Below, in pieces: positions 1 to 8,471 of a DNA stretch of 64,000 nt; the first letter of the stretch is position 1; the number at the start of each line of letters is the position of its first letter. Location: positions 1 to 64,000 of the forward strand of contig NZ_BAABFL010000074.1 in NCBI RefSeq assembly GCF_039540975.1, given 5' to 3'. Under the pieces are notes generated by a model that saw only the letters and a list, made by a program, of their open reading frames with translations, was not told the origin of the DNA and made no database searches. A program made the position numbers and the translations under genes. This DNA comes from Kistimonas scapharcae. Lineage in GTDB: Bacteria > Pseudomonadota > Gammaproteobacteria > Pseudomonadales > Endozoicomonadaceae.

Positions 1-62
1 GAAATATCGGCCATGAAAGGGTTAATCGGGAGGTCAAATCCAATCGGTGGAAAGTGGACATT

Positions 63-302
63 TTAAATCGGTGCTGACAACAGTATCTGTGGATGCCTGA
101 TGACTATATTCACATTCCCTATCGTGTCACCATCACGATTGATTGCAACAACACCAAGATCCATATCATCATTGAACTGTGTTGTACCCCATATATCCGA
201 ATAGACCTTGCGAACAAGCTCTCTGCCCTGATCAAAAATAGTATTTCCCTTTTCACAGATATAAAACGCACACCCTTCCAAAACATCACTTTTCATTTGC
301 AT
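63..302 (-). CDS. Short GNAT-like protein or broken gene remnant
   Basis: A 79-residue reading frame whose sequence looks protein-like. The stretch with FDQGRELVRKVYSD, then DDMDLGVVAINRDGDTIGNV, resembles the start of N-acyltransferase/GNAT-fold proteins (arginine-rich helix, acidic strand, then a G-D-x-I-G turn). Such proteins are normally about 200 residues, so this one is short. After the TAA at 63-65 the same frame stays open to the window edge and reads proline-rich sequence (VHFPPIGFDLPINPF), which suggests a nonsense mutation in a longer gene. It lies downstream of the T3SS genes on the same strand, separated by an inverted repeat. Family assignment is tentative. Confidence 0.35.
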   Translation of the reverse strand: MQMKSDVLEGCAFYICEKGNTIFDQGRELVRKVYSDIWGTTQFNDDMDLGVVAINRDGDTIGNVNIVIRHPQILLSAPI

Positions 303-390
303 TATATATTACACCCTGTTTAAAGCGGCAATGGGTTAATTGAATAGGGAAACCCTACAAAGAGAGGATATTGGGAGAAGAGTTAGCATT

Positions 391-433
391 GTAATCGCCG
401 AAGAAATGAAACTTTAATTCCTCTGGCGATTAC
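391..433. terminator. 9-bp inverted repeat downstream of sctL
   Basis: GTAATCGCC (391-399) and GGCGATTAC (425-433) form a perfect 9-bp stem around a 25-nt loop in the 187-bp gap between the end of sctL and the left-edge gene. There is no T-tract on either strand, so it is not a classic intrinsic terminator. It could be a 3' mRNA stem-loop or a protein-binding dyad. Confidence 0.35.
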
Positions 434-489
434 AAAAACAGAAGAAAAGCAATACGGGAAAACAACCTAATAGCATGAAGATTAAACGA

Positions 490-1146
490 TCAGATATCTG
501 CTTCCGAACGCTTAATGGCGCCCATTGTTTCTGCAGAAATACTTTCAAAGCGTCGTTTCAAAGCCTCGAGTTGAATATCAATACTGGCATCCACCACGCC
601 GATCTGACTTTCCAGAATGCAACTGCCTGAATCCAGCCGTGGATCAGACACCGGATTAATGAATCCAACCCCTTTGTAGTCTGCAAGAATCTCGGCAATC
701 CGTTCTTTGACAAACGTATAATGCCCCGGAGGAATGCGAACACTGACCTGCCGCTCATTTCTGACATGCTGGAGTGCACTGCGTATCAACCCAACAGTCA
801 GCTCCCGATCATCAAAACCGTCAATGATCTTCTTAACAGCATTCATCAGAATATCCGCCATTTCACCTTCGACTTCCGCCAGATAGTTGATGCTGCGGCC
901 TACCATCTTAAGCATTTGTTCAGACTGCTCGATCTTGCTTTCCATCATGCCTTCATCAAAACCACGCACCTTTTCTTTTTCAAAGGTTTTTCTGGCCTGC
1001 TCAATAATGGAGTCAGCCCTTTCTTTGGCAATATCCAGCATGGATGCCAGTTGGGCGATGGTCTGATATTCCGCAGCCTTCAGTACCTTGGTTCCCTGAG
1101 GCAACTGAATCGCATTGTGGTTAATGCCAACGACACGAATAGTCAT
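490..1146 (-). CDS. sctL: T3SS ATPase stator SctL (YscL/FliH family)
   Basis: 218 residues, the usual length for SctL/YscL. The family links the SctN ATPase to the cytoplasmic sorting platform and holds it in an inhibited state. A charged helical segment (about 35-75, RADSIIEQARKTFEKEKVRG) is followed by a C-terminal domain with the FliH-like pattern of a VRIPPGHY turn and a C-terminal strand containing SDPRLDSGSCILES and GVVDASIDIQLEAL, typical of the V-ATPase E-like fold. The ATG overlaps the end of sctK by 4 bp, so the two are translationally coupled. It is the last gene of the cluster. The partner ATPase SctN is not in the window. Confidence 0.85.
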   Translation of the reverse strand: MTIRVVGINHNAIQLPQGTKVLKAAEYQTIAQLASMLDIAKERADSIIEQARKTFEKEKVRGFDEGMMESKIEQSEQMLKMVGRSINYLAEVEGEMADILMNAVKKIIDGFDDRELTVGLIRSALQHVRNERQVSVRIPPGHYTFVKERIAEILADYKGVGFINPVSDPRLDSGSCILESQIGVVDASIDIQLEALKRRFESISAETMGAIKRSEADI

Positions 1147-1796
1147 CCTGAAAACTCTTTCATCAGTTTTTTCAACATGATGCCGCCCTGGCGGATCACC
1201 TCATCACTGCTCTGCATGGCAGAGGCCGAATAAAAATATTCCTTACTGGCCACGGGAAACTTGAATAACAAACGACGCTTATAGCATTCAGGCTCCTTTT
1301 TCAGCACGGTTCCCAACAGTTTCACGCCAGACCGGAACAGGTGTTTTTTCATTTCTTCCGGGTTATTCCAGTCAATCTGGAAATCACAGGGGAAGTTTTC
1401 CGGCAAAGCTCCTGCGATGTAAGGCGCTTTCTTGACCGCAAACATAAAGGCATCCGCACCGATACAGGCCTCTATGGCGCTGCGTTCCTGCCGTTTGACA
1501 ATACCTCGCAGCATGGCCGAATTTAATGACAACCCGGCATGGTAAACAGTTTGTGCCAGCCTGGGACGTTCCAGTAACGCAATTTGCTTCACGTCACTTT
1601 CAAAGTTGAAGTCCACATCATCGGTCAGGTTGAACGTACGCAAAATAAACTTCGACATCCAGGGCTGAGCGACCGGGTTACCTAACAACGCGGCGGCTAC
1701 ATCACCATGGTCAAGCGGTTGCAACCAGCTGGCATCGATATACGCCGCCGGGGCGTAATTGAAATCCAGTAACTGCACCAGCTGCTGCATGCCCAT
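1143..1796 (-). CDS. sctK: T3SS sorting-platform protein SctK (YscK family)
   Basis: 217 residues, matching the size of YscK/PscK. In the T3SS SctK connects the inner-membrane ring (SctD) to the SctQ/SctL pods of the sorting platform. It is a fast-evolving family, so the call rests on moderate sequence features (an N-terminal FNYAPAAYIDASWLQ segment, a central WMSKFILR helix, and a C-terminal FYSASAMQSSDEVIRQGG run) and on its fixed place in the I-J-K-L order. It starts 6 bp after sctJ ends and overlaps sctL by 4 bp. A second in-frame ATG lies two codons inside. Confidence 0.75.
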   Translation of the reverse strand: MGMQQLVQLLDFNYAPAAYIDASWLQPLDHGDVAAALLGNPVAQPWMSKFILRTFNLTDDVDFNFESDVKQIALLERPRLAQTVYHAGLSLNSAMLRGIVKRQERSAIEACIGADAFMFAVKKAPYIAGALPENFPCDFQIDWNNPEEMKKHLFRSGVKLLGTVLKKEPECYKRRLLFKFPVASKEYFYSASAMQSSDEVIRQGGIMLKKLMKEFSG

Positions 1797-1802
1797 GACA
1801 AT

Positions 1803-2618
1803 TTATGGTTCCCGATCCAGCTCAACAGGCGTCATGAAGCCCTCATCGTCTTCATCACTACCCCGACGCTTACGCTGCATTTTTTGCCAGATGATCCAGC
1901 CGCAGAAGGCCGAAACACCTACCAGCAAGACCAAGAGACTGCCTAACAACAGGTAGAGACGGGACTTGCTTTCCGGACTGACCCGAATGGAAAGGAAAGA
2001 TGATAATTCCGGACTGACAACCTCCGTCGGTTTTCCCTCAATACGTGAGGACGGGAACAGTGAAACCGTGATTTTATCCAGACTCAGCCCTTCAATACTG
2101 TTTGCAACCAGCGTTTTTACCTTGGGCACAAACCCACCCAACTCAAGCTCGGGAGTGTATTTGATAAACACCGAGGCAGACGAGGGGAAAGCATCCTCAG
2201 GCATACCAGCGGAATCCTGGGGCAGTACGACATGTACCCGGGCCGTTAGCACACCATCAATCATCGACAACGTGGCGGCCAGTTCCTGTGACATGGCATA
2301 GGTATAACGAGCGCGCTCTTCAGTAGGCGACGAGATCAGACCATCTTTGGGGAAAATATCGCTGACAGACGAAAAACGATCCTTCGGGAAACCTTCATTC
2401 CGGAGCATTCGGATGGCTCGGGACACCTGATCCTGCCCCACAAAGAGCGTCAGGTTCTTATCCTTATCCAATTCCTTGCGGGCGTTGATACCGCCTTCCA
2501 GCAGGATGGCCAGCATGTCATTGCCTTCCCGCTCGGTCAGCCCCGTATACAGTTTCACCTCACATCCCGACAACAGCAGTATAAATGCCAGGCAGGCTAA
2601 TAATCTGGATTTTTGCAC
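1803..2618 (-). CDS. sctJ: T3SS inner-membrane ring lipoprotein SctJ (YscJ family)
   Basis: 271 residues. An N-terminal lipoprotein signal ends in the lipobox LLSGC (Cys19). The family-defining segment follows, with LYTGLTEREGNDMLAILLEGGI, AIRMLRNEGFPKDRF and ALAAT-like SQELAATLSMIDGVLTARVHVVLP. A C-terminal membrane helix (about residues 220-244) is followed by a basic then acidic cytoplasmic tail. SctJ oligomerises into the inner ring of the basal body. The start codon is GTG (2616-2618), as no ATG lies close upstream in frame. The gene sits between sctI and sctK. Confidence 0.93.
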   Translation of the reverse strand: MQKSRLLACLAFILLLSGCEVKLYTGLTEREGNDMLAILLEGGINARKELDKDKNLTLFVGQDQVSRAIRMLRNEGFPKDRFSSVSDIFPKDGLISSPTEERARYTYAMSQELAATLSMIDGVLTARVHVVLPQDSAGMPEDAFPSSASVFIKYTPELELGGFVPKVKTLVANSIEGLSLDKITVSLFPSSRIEGKPTEVVSPELSSFLSIRVSPESKSRLYLLLGSLLVLLVGVSAFCGWIIWQKMQRKRRGSDEDDEGFMTPVELDREP

Positions 2619-2668
2619 CGCTATGTACCTGTAAAAGCGTCCTTGTTTTTACCGGTCGCCCTGCTGGT

Positions 2669-3097
2669 TTACTGCTGTTTCATCAGGGTATCGATATTCT
2701 GGGTGGCCTTACCCACAATCTTCGCGATCAGGTCTTCCGTCATGGTCAGGTTGGTGATCGCCCGCTGGGAACTGATCATGTCCTTCATGGACATGAACCC
2801 TTCCCCGCCCAGCATTTTATTGATGTCACTGTGCCGTGTTTCGATGTTGTCCTTCATGCCCATGAAAGCATTGAGGATCTTGTCGCCGGCATTGGCAGGG
2901 GCTTCCTTGAACACCACGGGTTCACCTGCCACATTCGTCTCACTCTCACTCTTGATACCACCTTCATTCATCAATGCATCAAATTGCGCGGTATCGTCAG
3001 AATCCGCCTGTTCCTTGAGTTTCTCAAGATCCTGTTCGTCGGACTTCTGTAAGCCTTTCTCGGTAACGCCGCCAACGCCATTAATATTGGTTGTCAT
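2669..3097 (-). CDS. sctI: T3SS inner rod protein SctI (YscI/HrpB family)
   Basis: 142 residues. An unstructured, charged N-terminal half is followed by a C-terminal helical hairpin (SMKDMISSQRAITNLTMTEDLIAKIVGKATQNIDTL), the YscI/MxiI-type polymerisation domain that forms the inner rod beneath the needle. It directly precedes sctJ, as in the Ysc family. A Shine-Dalgarno (GAGG) lies 8 bp upstream of the ATG. A 123-bp gap separates it from the chaperone gene upstream, the largest inside this run, so a secondary promoter there is possible. Confidence 0.8.
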   Translation of the reverse strand: MTTNINGVGGVTEKGLQKSDEQDLEKLKEQADSDDTAQFDALMNEGGIKSESETNVAGEPVVFKEAPANAGDKILNAFMGMKDNIETRHSDINKMLGGEGFMSMKDMISSQRAITNLTMTEDLIAKIVGKATQNIDTLMKQQ

Positions 3098-3220
3098 AAC
3101 TACTGCCTCGACTTTTAATGGCTACTGTTATTAAGAAAGTTTAGTCAATAAGACTTACGTCCAGAAAAAATATCCGACTAACTACATGATTCGAAATAAA
3201 AAAAACGACGGTAATCGCAT

Positions 3221-3598
3221 TCAGCCCTGAATTCGATCGTGCATCTGAACCAGATGCTGCAAAACGGCTTCTACTTCGGGCCCAGTGACCTGCTCCTGCG
3301 CCAGAAAAGCCAGCAGAATCATCTGATTACCATCCTTGATCGCCATCTGGGTGTCATATTTCCGGCTATTTTTGTAATGACAGAGTTGATATGCGCTGGC
3401 CGCCTTCTCGGCCGCGTCATACTCCGCGATCTCTCTGGCGAGACACAGATAAAGACCCTGATCGTCGTATTCAATAAAAAACTGTCCGGCAATGTCAAAG
3501 GCAAAACAGACGGCATCGCCATTATCAGGCAGCTCCAGATTATCTACATCCATGGTACGAGCAAAATCTACAACTGCGCTGGCAACAATATCCTTCAT
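3221..3598 (-). CDS. Class I T3SS chaperone (SycN/CesT-like)
   Basis: 125 residues, small and acidic, in the size range of class I T3SS chaperones that dimerise and hold secretion-competent substrates. Visible features are an N-terminal helix (VASAVVDFARTMDV), central strands (AVCFAFDIAGQFFIEYDD, GLYLCLAREIAEYD) and a C-terminal helix (EAVLQHLVQMHDRI), the CesT/SycN layout. Its position immediately after the TyeA-like gene mirrors yopN-tyeA-sycN of Yersinia, so its likely client is the gatekeeper. In Yersinia SycN works with YscB, and no YscB-like gene is seen here. It has a strong Shine-Dalgarno, AGGAGGTGTC, before the ATG. Confidence 0.6.
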   Translation of the reverse strand: MKDIVASAVVDFARTMDVDNLELPDNGDAVCFAFDIAGQFFIEYDDQGLYLCLAREIAEYDAAEKAASAYQLCHYKNSRKYDTQMAIKDGNQMILLAFLAQEQVTGPEVEAVLQHLVQMHDRIQG

Positions 3599-3610
3599 GA
3601 CACCTCCTGG

Positions 3611-4075
3611 TCAGAAATCGAAATCCAGATCATCGTCGTCTTCATCCTCATCATCGAACTCTTCACCCATCTCTTCGGCTTCTTCCTGTTCGATCAGGTC
3701 GTCAAGGGCTTCCTGCACCGCTTCCAGCACATTCTCACGGTGGTCACTTTCCTTAAAATATTGATCCGGAATCTTTCGGTAGGCTTCCAGTACCTGGTTA
3801 AGCACATAAATGCGAATAGCGAGCAGGTCTTCCGGCACCCCCATTTTTTCAGGAATCACTTCCGTATCAGCCACAGACACCCAGCGCTGATCCAGCAGCT
3901 TCAGCACTTCCCGGGCTATTACGCCTTCTTTCAACAGTGGTTTGGGCAGCGCGTCAGATTCCTTCAGGAACTTATCAACAACCTGCTCTTCATCCTGAAA
4001 CTTGCGGATAAAGGTGTTGAGGCCAAACAGGACTTCCAGCCGTTTTCTGATGTGTATTAACTGTGTGGCATCCAT
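3611..4075 (-). CDS. TyeA-like T3SS gatekeeper partner
   Basis: 154 residues. Residues about 53-134 (VLKLLDQRWVSVADTEVI, then EDLLAIRIYVLNQVLEAYRKIPDQYF, then RENVLEAVQEALDDLIEQEEAEE) line up with Yersinia TyeA (VDKRW, [35 protein letters not shown]). TyeA binds the C-terminus of YopN and blocks secretion until host contact. Unlike the 92-residue TyeA, this protein has a 50-residue N-terminal helical extension and a very acidic tail (about 126-154, mostly Asp/Glu). It follows the putative gatekeeper gene and precedes the chaperone gene, supporting the assignment. Confidence 0.7.
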   Translation of the reverse strand: MDATQLIHIRKRLEVLFGLNTFIRKFQDEEQVVDKFLKESDALPKPLLKEGVIAREVLKLLDQRWVSVADTEVIPEKMGVPEDLLAIRIYVLNQVLEAYRKIPDQYFKESDHRENVLEAVQEALDDLIEQEEAEEMGEEFDDEDEDDDDLDFDF

Positions 4076-4142
4076 GACGAGTTAACGTAACTCCTTTCGT
4101 GGAAATCACTGGAATGGTGTTCCACGTATCAATAACCAGACT

Positions 4143-5135
4143 TTAACCTTGTCGGGCTGAACGCCCCGAAGGGGCCTTGGGTTTCTCTGGCTGTAGCCGG
4201 TTCAGCCGTTCTTCTATCGATGTCAGTACGGTTGCTTGCTGTGGAGTATTAAGCGGTACCTGCTTCATTTTCTCTTGCAACAACAGCAACTCATTCCTGT
4301 CAGACATTCGATGAATAAGCGCTAGTGCACCATCGGTATTCCCTGAAAGATACAGCTTTTCAGCGGCCTGAGCGGTCGGCTTACCGGCATCGCTGCTGGA
4401 TGATGCGGCCCCGGCACCCTCCATCATGGCCATTTCAACTACCAGCCCGGAACGTAGCCAGTCGATACCGGCAAGTACCGTTTCATAAAAACCACCGGAC
4501 GTTTTCATTTCTTCATGAATGTATGACATGGCTTCTGCCAAGGTCGTGAAATCGACCACACGGCTCATCGAGCCCTGCAACCCATTACGCATTTCAGAGA
4601 AGGTAACCGACTGTCCGTTATGATCTATGACGGGCGTATTGGCCAGATTATTGGCCAACGCTTCACTGTCCGACTCCCGGAGGGTTTCGATGATCAATCC
4701 CAGGGCTTCGTACTGGTCTTGTCCCGACATGCCCCCAAGTGCCCGCTTGATGGCACTTTCATTAAGCTCACCGTTCTCATGCAGGGTCTGAAGTTGCTTT
4801 AGTAACGCCCCCAGCTGTTCGGGATCCAGCTGGGACTGCCCGGTTTCCTGAACCTTCTTGAGTGCTTGCAGCTTCTTGTGCAGCGTTTCCAGAAAATCGT
4901 CGCCCGTCTCTTCCGTTTTTTTGGAGGTAGCCATGAGTTTTTTCAGGTTTGCCCCACCTTCCAGGACATCCTGAATATCACTGGCATCGACAAAAAGACT
5001 TGGGTTAAAAAGCACTTTGCCGCTGCCCAACTGGGAATGGCTGAAGGGACTGACCGGACGGCCGGCCCCTGCTTTATCAGAACCGTCTAAGCCCGTCGTA
5101 TTGACCGAACCGCTGTTCAGCGCATCGATAGACAT
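4143..5135 (-). CDS. sctW: Putative T3SS gatekeeper SctW (YopN/HrpJ-like)
   Basis: 330 residues, predicted all-helical after a Ser/Gly-rich secretion-signal-like N-terminus (MSIDALNSGSVNTTGLDG). The core (LGALLKQLQTLHENGELNESAIKRALGGMSGQDQYEALGLIIETL) resembles the YopN region LLSLLSNSPNISLSQLKAYL…EQFKMLCGLRDALK. Gatekeepers plug the export gate and order secretion of translocators before effectors. Support comes mainly from context: the small translocator gene precedes it, and a TyeA-like gene and a class I chaperone follow. It could instead be another secreted regulator, since sequence similarity to YopN is modest. The C-terminus is basic and disordered (PEKPKAPSGRSARQG). Confidence 0.55.
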   Translation of the reverse strand: MSIDALNSGSVNTTGLDGSDKAGAGRPVSPFSHSQLGSGKVLFNPSLFVDASDIQDVLEGGANLKKLMATSKKTEETGDDFLETLHKKLQALKKVQETGQSQLDPEQLGALLKQLQTLHENGELNESAIKRALGGMSGQDQYEALGLIIETLRESDSEALANNLANTPVIDHNGQSVTFSEMRNGLQGSMSRVVDFTTLAEAMSYIHEEMKTSGGFYETVLAGIDWLRSGLVVEMAMMEGAGAASSSSDAGKPTAQAAEKLYLSGNTDGALALIHRMSDRNELLLLQEKMKQVPLNTPQQATVLTSIEERLNRLQPEKPKAPSGRSARQG

Positions 5136-5162
5136 GCCGCGTATCCATTCCGCTATCGGTAA

Positions 5163-6602
5163 TCAGATATTCCCACTGATTTTCGTTTGGGCCTGCAGGA
5201 ACGAATTCCAGACCTGCATATAGGTATCCCTGGCCTTACTGGTCAGTTCCTTAGCCACTTCCATCTGGTCCTGTTCGGTCTGCTTCGTGAACCGGGCCTG
5301 TTCTTCTTCAGCACGTAGCAAAGTAATTTCAGATTCCGTGATACCCGCCTGGTAACGAGCCACAGAGGCGCCGGCTTCGCCCAGACCTTCAAACAACCCG
5401 GAAATACCACGATGCCGTGCAGAAATGGCTTCCGCCATGCCATTATTCCCCGCCCGTGACGCATTCATCGCCTGCGTCGCACCACGCATTTGTATCAAGC
5501 CGGACGTCACTTTCGCAGAAGCACTCACCATACCGGCAACAAACTGCTGCATGGCGGCTGTACGCTGTTTCTCAGCCTGCATCTTGATCTTTTCAACCAC
5601 CATTTCCTGCGAGGCGTTTCGACCTTCCCGGTGCACCCTGCGCATGGCAACGCCCATCTCATGGAACAGGGACATAATCTGGAAGAAATCCGTCAGAATT
5701 TTGGTTTCATGGAGATCAAACTCCATGGGCTGACCGTTAATTGTGGCCTTGAACGTGTCTTTCGGGCCAAACTGGTATTCGACTTTCTGCCCGTCAATAT
5801 TCAGCGCCATCTTGCCATTCTTAAAGTCGGCATCAACAGACGTTTTGTTGTCCAGCTTGGCAGATAGCCCACTGTCCGTGGATTTAAGATTAATCTCCTT
5901 TGCGCCAGGCGGGGAGAAAGGGCTCAGTTGCTTCATAAGGCGATCCATATGCGTCTTTTTAGACTGATCAAAGGTAAACGCCCCATTTTCCATGCTTTGC
6001 TGAATATCTTTCAGCAATTCTGCCGCTTCACCCGCATCAAGCTGACCACTGGCCAGGGCCTGCTGGAATTTACTGATCGCAGCCTTGGTCTGCTCAAACG
6101 CTTCCGATTTAGCGGACTTTAGCGTTGTGAGTTCACGTTCCACGTTTCGCAACTGGTTGGCCATGTCCTTCGCCTGCTCCGGCGTGGTATTTTTCAGACG
6201 CACTTCTCGGGCCAGCACATTCTGTCGCCTTACCCGACCACCTTTTTGCCCAATCAAAACACCGCCTTCACCATCATCGCCGCCGGCCTCCAGTTCTTCC
6301 GCCAGCGCTGCCAAAACGCCTGCCTGCTGTTCAGCATCCAGCTGCAATGCCACGCTGTTAAACACATTCATGGTATTTTGGTAGTTTTTCATGGAAGGCT
6401 CAGAGGCGGGACTCTGTAATGCGGGCTTCGGCATACCGGTAGACTGCGACTTCTGTGTCGAAACCGGCTCACCGAACTGGAGATTCCCCCCTTTCAAATT
6501 GCCTGCATTCACTGTTTTACTTGACGTGATCGGCTGCCCTTCAGGAGGCAGTTTCTCGGTAGGAACCCCACTGGTTCCAGGTGTAACGCCATCAATACTC
6601 AT
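5163..6602 (-). CDS. sctB: T3SS small translocator SctB (YopD/SipC-like)
   Basis: 479 residues, longer than YopD (about 306). It is predicted to form the host-membrane pore with SctE. The N-terminus is disordered and carries PALQSP at 60-65, a match to the PxLxxP motif that LcrH/SycD-type chaperones bind. A module containing RRQNVLA (125-131) and a Q-K-FQQALASGQLDAGEAAELL helix is shared with SctE. A beta-like section (236-300) is followed by a mildly hydrophobic segment (303-319), a Ala/Gly/Ser/Met helix (346-375) and a C-terminal coiled coil (about 420-470), the usual end of YopD/SipC-type proteins. It lies 25 bp downstream of sctE. Confidence 0.7.
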   Translation of the reverse strand: MSIDGVTPGTSGVPTEKLPPEGQPITSSKTVNAGNLKGGNLQFGEPVSTQKSQSTGMPKPALQSPASEPSMKNYQNTMNVFNSVALQLDAEQQAGVLAALAEELEAGGDDGEGGVLIGQKGGRVRRQNVLAREVRLKNTTPEQAKDMANQLRNVERELTTLKSAKSEAFEQTKAAISKFQQALASGQLDAGEAAELLKDIQQSMENGAFTFDQSKKTHMDRLMKQLSPFSPPGAKEINLKSTDSGLSAKLDNKTSVDADFKNGKMALNIDGQKVEYQFGPKDTFKATINGQPMEFDLHETKILTDFFQIMSLFHEMGVAMRRVHREGRNASQEMVVEKIKMQAEKQRTAAMQQFVAGMVSASAKVTSGLIQMRGATQAMNASRAGNNGMAEAISARHRGISGLFEGLGEAGASVARYQAGITESEITLLRAEEEQARFTKQTEQDQMEVAKELTSKARDTYMQVWNSFLQAQTKISGNI

Positions 6603-6627
6603 CCATGAACTCCTTCATCTGATCCAA

Positions 6628-8466
6628 TCAGATATGACTGATAATGGAACCCTTGGTATCCAGTGCTGATTTCAGGGTATCTGATGCAATCTGCTGACCC
6701 GAAGTCAGTTGCTCATAAATCTCCCTGATATTTTCCATTAATGTTTCCATGAGGAACTGAAGTCGTGCCAGTCGCGCCATATCCTCTTTGGCATCTGCAC
6801 CGTAATCAGCGGCCTCTTTTTTCACAATGGTTGACTTGATCTCTACGCCCCCCTGGGCCGTCATCGTGGCACCTTGAACAAACTGGGCGCTGTAACGGCC
6901 ATAGGTTGCGATTTTATACATGGCTCCCATCTTAGCTTCGCGGGTTGCCTCTTGAGCGGCATTTTGGCCGATATTTTTGATCGCGTTATTACTCAAGCTA
7001 TTTCTGGCTGTATTGGTAATCTGGTTCACCGTGGGTTGCATCTGCTGCTGCGTCATCCCTCTGACAGTCGCTTTGGTGGCAGCTTTAGTGGATTCCCTGA
7101 TGACAGAATCTGTGACTTTCTTAGCAGCCTGCTCTGCCGCTTTCTGCGTTGACCGGAACAGGATTTCCTTGGCCATCGGCTTCATCCCTTCGGTGATCGC
7201 GGCCTCGGCTGTCTCCCGGGCAACCCGCTCCGCAACCCTTTTCGACGCCTCCCGTGCAGCAGCCTTAATCACATCATCCGTAGCGCCTTTAGCAGCCTCT
7301 TTCAACGCGGCCTTGGCGGCTTCCTTGGCGGCTGTCTTCGCAGTGGTTTCTGCAGCCGTCCGGGCTGCTTGCGAGGCAACAGTCGTTGCACCGGATCCTG
7401 CCGTTGTTGCAAGACCAGCACCCAGTGACAGGATTGCAGCCAGCACGGTCAGAGAAATGCTGACCGCCAATGCCGCCTTTTCATCCTTGATGACCTTCGT
7501 TTCACTGATAACCATGGAAGCTGTCATCACAGCTGCCGCTGCAAATAGAAGGGCACCGGCGGCCTGCGCCCCCGGTGTGATAATGGTCGCTGCAGCAATG
7601 ACATAGGTGACCAGCAAGGCAATAATGCTGAGCGCTTGAATGATAGGACCCATTTTTTTCGCTTCACGCAGTTTTTCCAACTGCTTGAACAACTTGTCCA
7701 TGCGATTTTCATGAGTCTGCTGCTGCCTGAGTTTATTGGCCTGAATTGCCTCAGAATCAAACTTGATTCGGTTATCCTGCAGCTTGGTCTGCACCTCCAT
7801 CAGCCATCTGGCGGCATCCTCAACATCACCGGTCAATAGGGCATTGAAGGCTTTGGTGGCTGTGGCCTTAATGTCATCCATCAGCTCTTTAGGCGCACTT
7901 TCAATTGCCCCTACATGCGCCATGACATCCAGCGCCGTATCTGACAGCGTCTGAACGCTCTTAGGCTCAATGGACTGGAAATGCGCAATATCATCCTGTG
8001 TCAGCTGCCCCATCGCTGGTAAGTCAGCTTTTCCGGGGTTAGCGATCTGCTGTTTGACCGCCTCAGCCAACACGTTCTGTCGGCGAATACGTGATTTGGC
8101 ATGCTTCTGCCCCGTTACAGCCTCACCCTCTTCAGTGCCTGTCGCGACCTCGCCTTCATCCAGATCATCCTGAAGCCCTGTAAACAGCTCACCGAGTGCT
8201 TCGTAAGGATTGATATTTTTCAGGCTGCCATCGACTTCCTGCAAGATCCGAGGTGTTGTATCGGCCGCTGTCAGCCGAGGGGATGGCAGCGCAATCTTTC
8301 TCTCCGCCACTTTCCCGTCAACAGAACGGTGCCCCTGATGCGATACCGAGTTGGTATCAGTAAACCCTCGTCCAACCACTTCTTTGGCATTTTCTGTTCC
8401 GTCCAGCGGTACATTATTCGCTGACTGCGACGCCGCTGTGGAATCTATCCTGATCCCATCTGCCAT
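6628..8466 (-). CDS. sctE: T3SS large translocator SctE (YopB/SipB-like)
   Basis: 612 residues, typical of SipB/IpaB/CopB-class translocators. The N-terminus carries IALPSP (58-63), resembling the YopB chaperone-binding motif VQLPAP. RRQNVLA is at 128-134 and a helical domain runs to about 270. Hydrophobic segments at about 275-297 and 301-320, and a third at 331-358, form the membrane-inserting hairpin. They are followed by an unusual Ala/Lys/Glu-rich amphipathic region (about 363-425) and a C-terminal helical domain. SctE and SctB assemble the translocation pore in the host membrane. It is located directly after its likely chaperone gene, 5 bp apart. Confidence 0.85.
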   Translation of the reverse strand: MADGIRIDSTAASQSANNVPLDGTENAKEVVGRGFTDTNSVSHQGHRSVDGKVAERKIALPSPRLTAADTTPRILQEVDGSLKNINPYEALGELFTGLQDDLDEGEVATGTEEGEAVTGQKHAKSRIRRQNVLAEAVKQQIANPGKADLPAMGQLTQDDIAHFQSIEPKSVQTLSDTALDVMAHVGAIESAPKELMDDIKATATKAFNALLTGDVEDAARWLMEVQTKLQDNRIKFDSEAIQANKLRQQQTHENRMDKLFKQLEKLREAKKMGPIIQALSIIALLVTYVIAAATIITPGAQAAGALLFAAAAVMTASMVISETKVIKDEKAALAVSISLTVLAAILSLGAGLATTAGSGATTVASQAARTAAETTAKTAAKEAAKAALKEAAKGATDDVIKAAAREASKRVAERVARETAEAAITEGMKPMAKEILFRSTQKAAEQAAKKVTDSVIRESTKAATKATVRGMTQQQMQPTVNQITNTARNSLSNNAIKNIGQNAAQEATREAKMGAMYKIATYGRYSAQFVQGATMTAQGGVEIKSTIVKKEAADYGADAKEDMARLARLQFLMETLMENIREIYEQLTSGQQIASDTLKSALDTKGSIISHI

Positions 8467-8471
8467 GGTGA

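Noticed and set aside
93..323. 76-codon plus-strand frame at the left edge
   Set aside because: It is antisense to the more protein-like minus-strand frame at 63-302 and has no ribosome-binding site.
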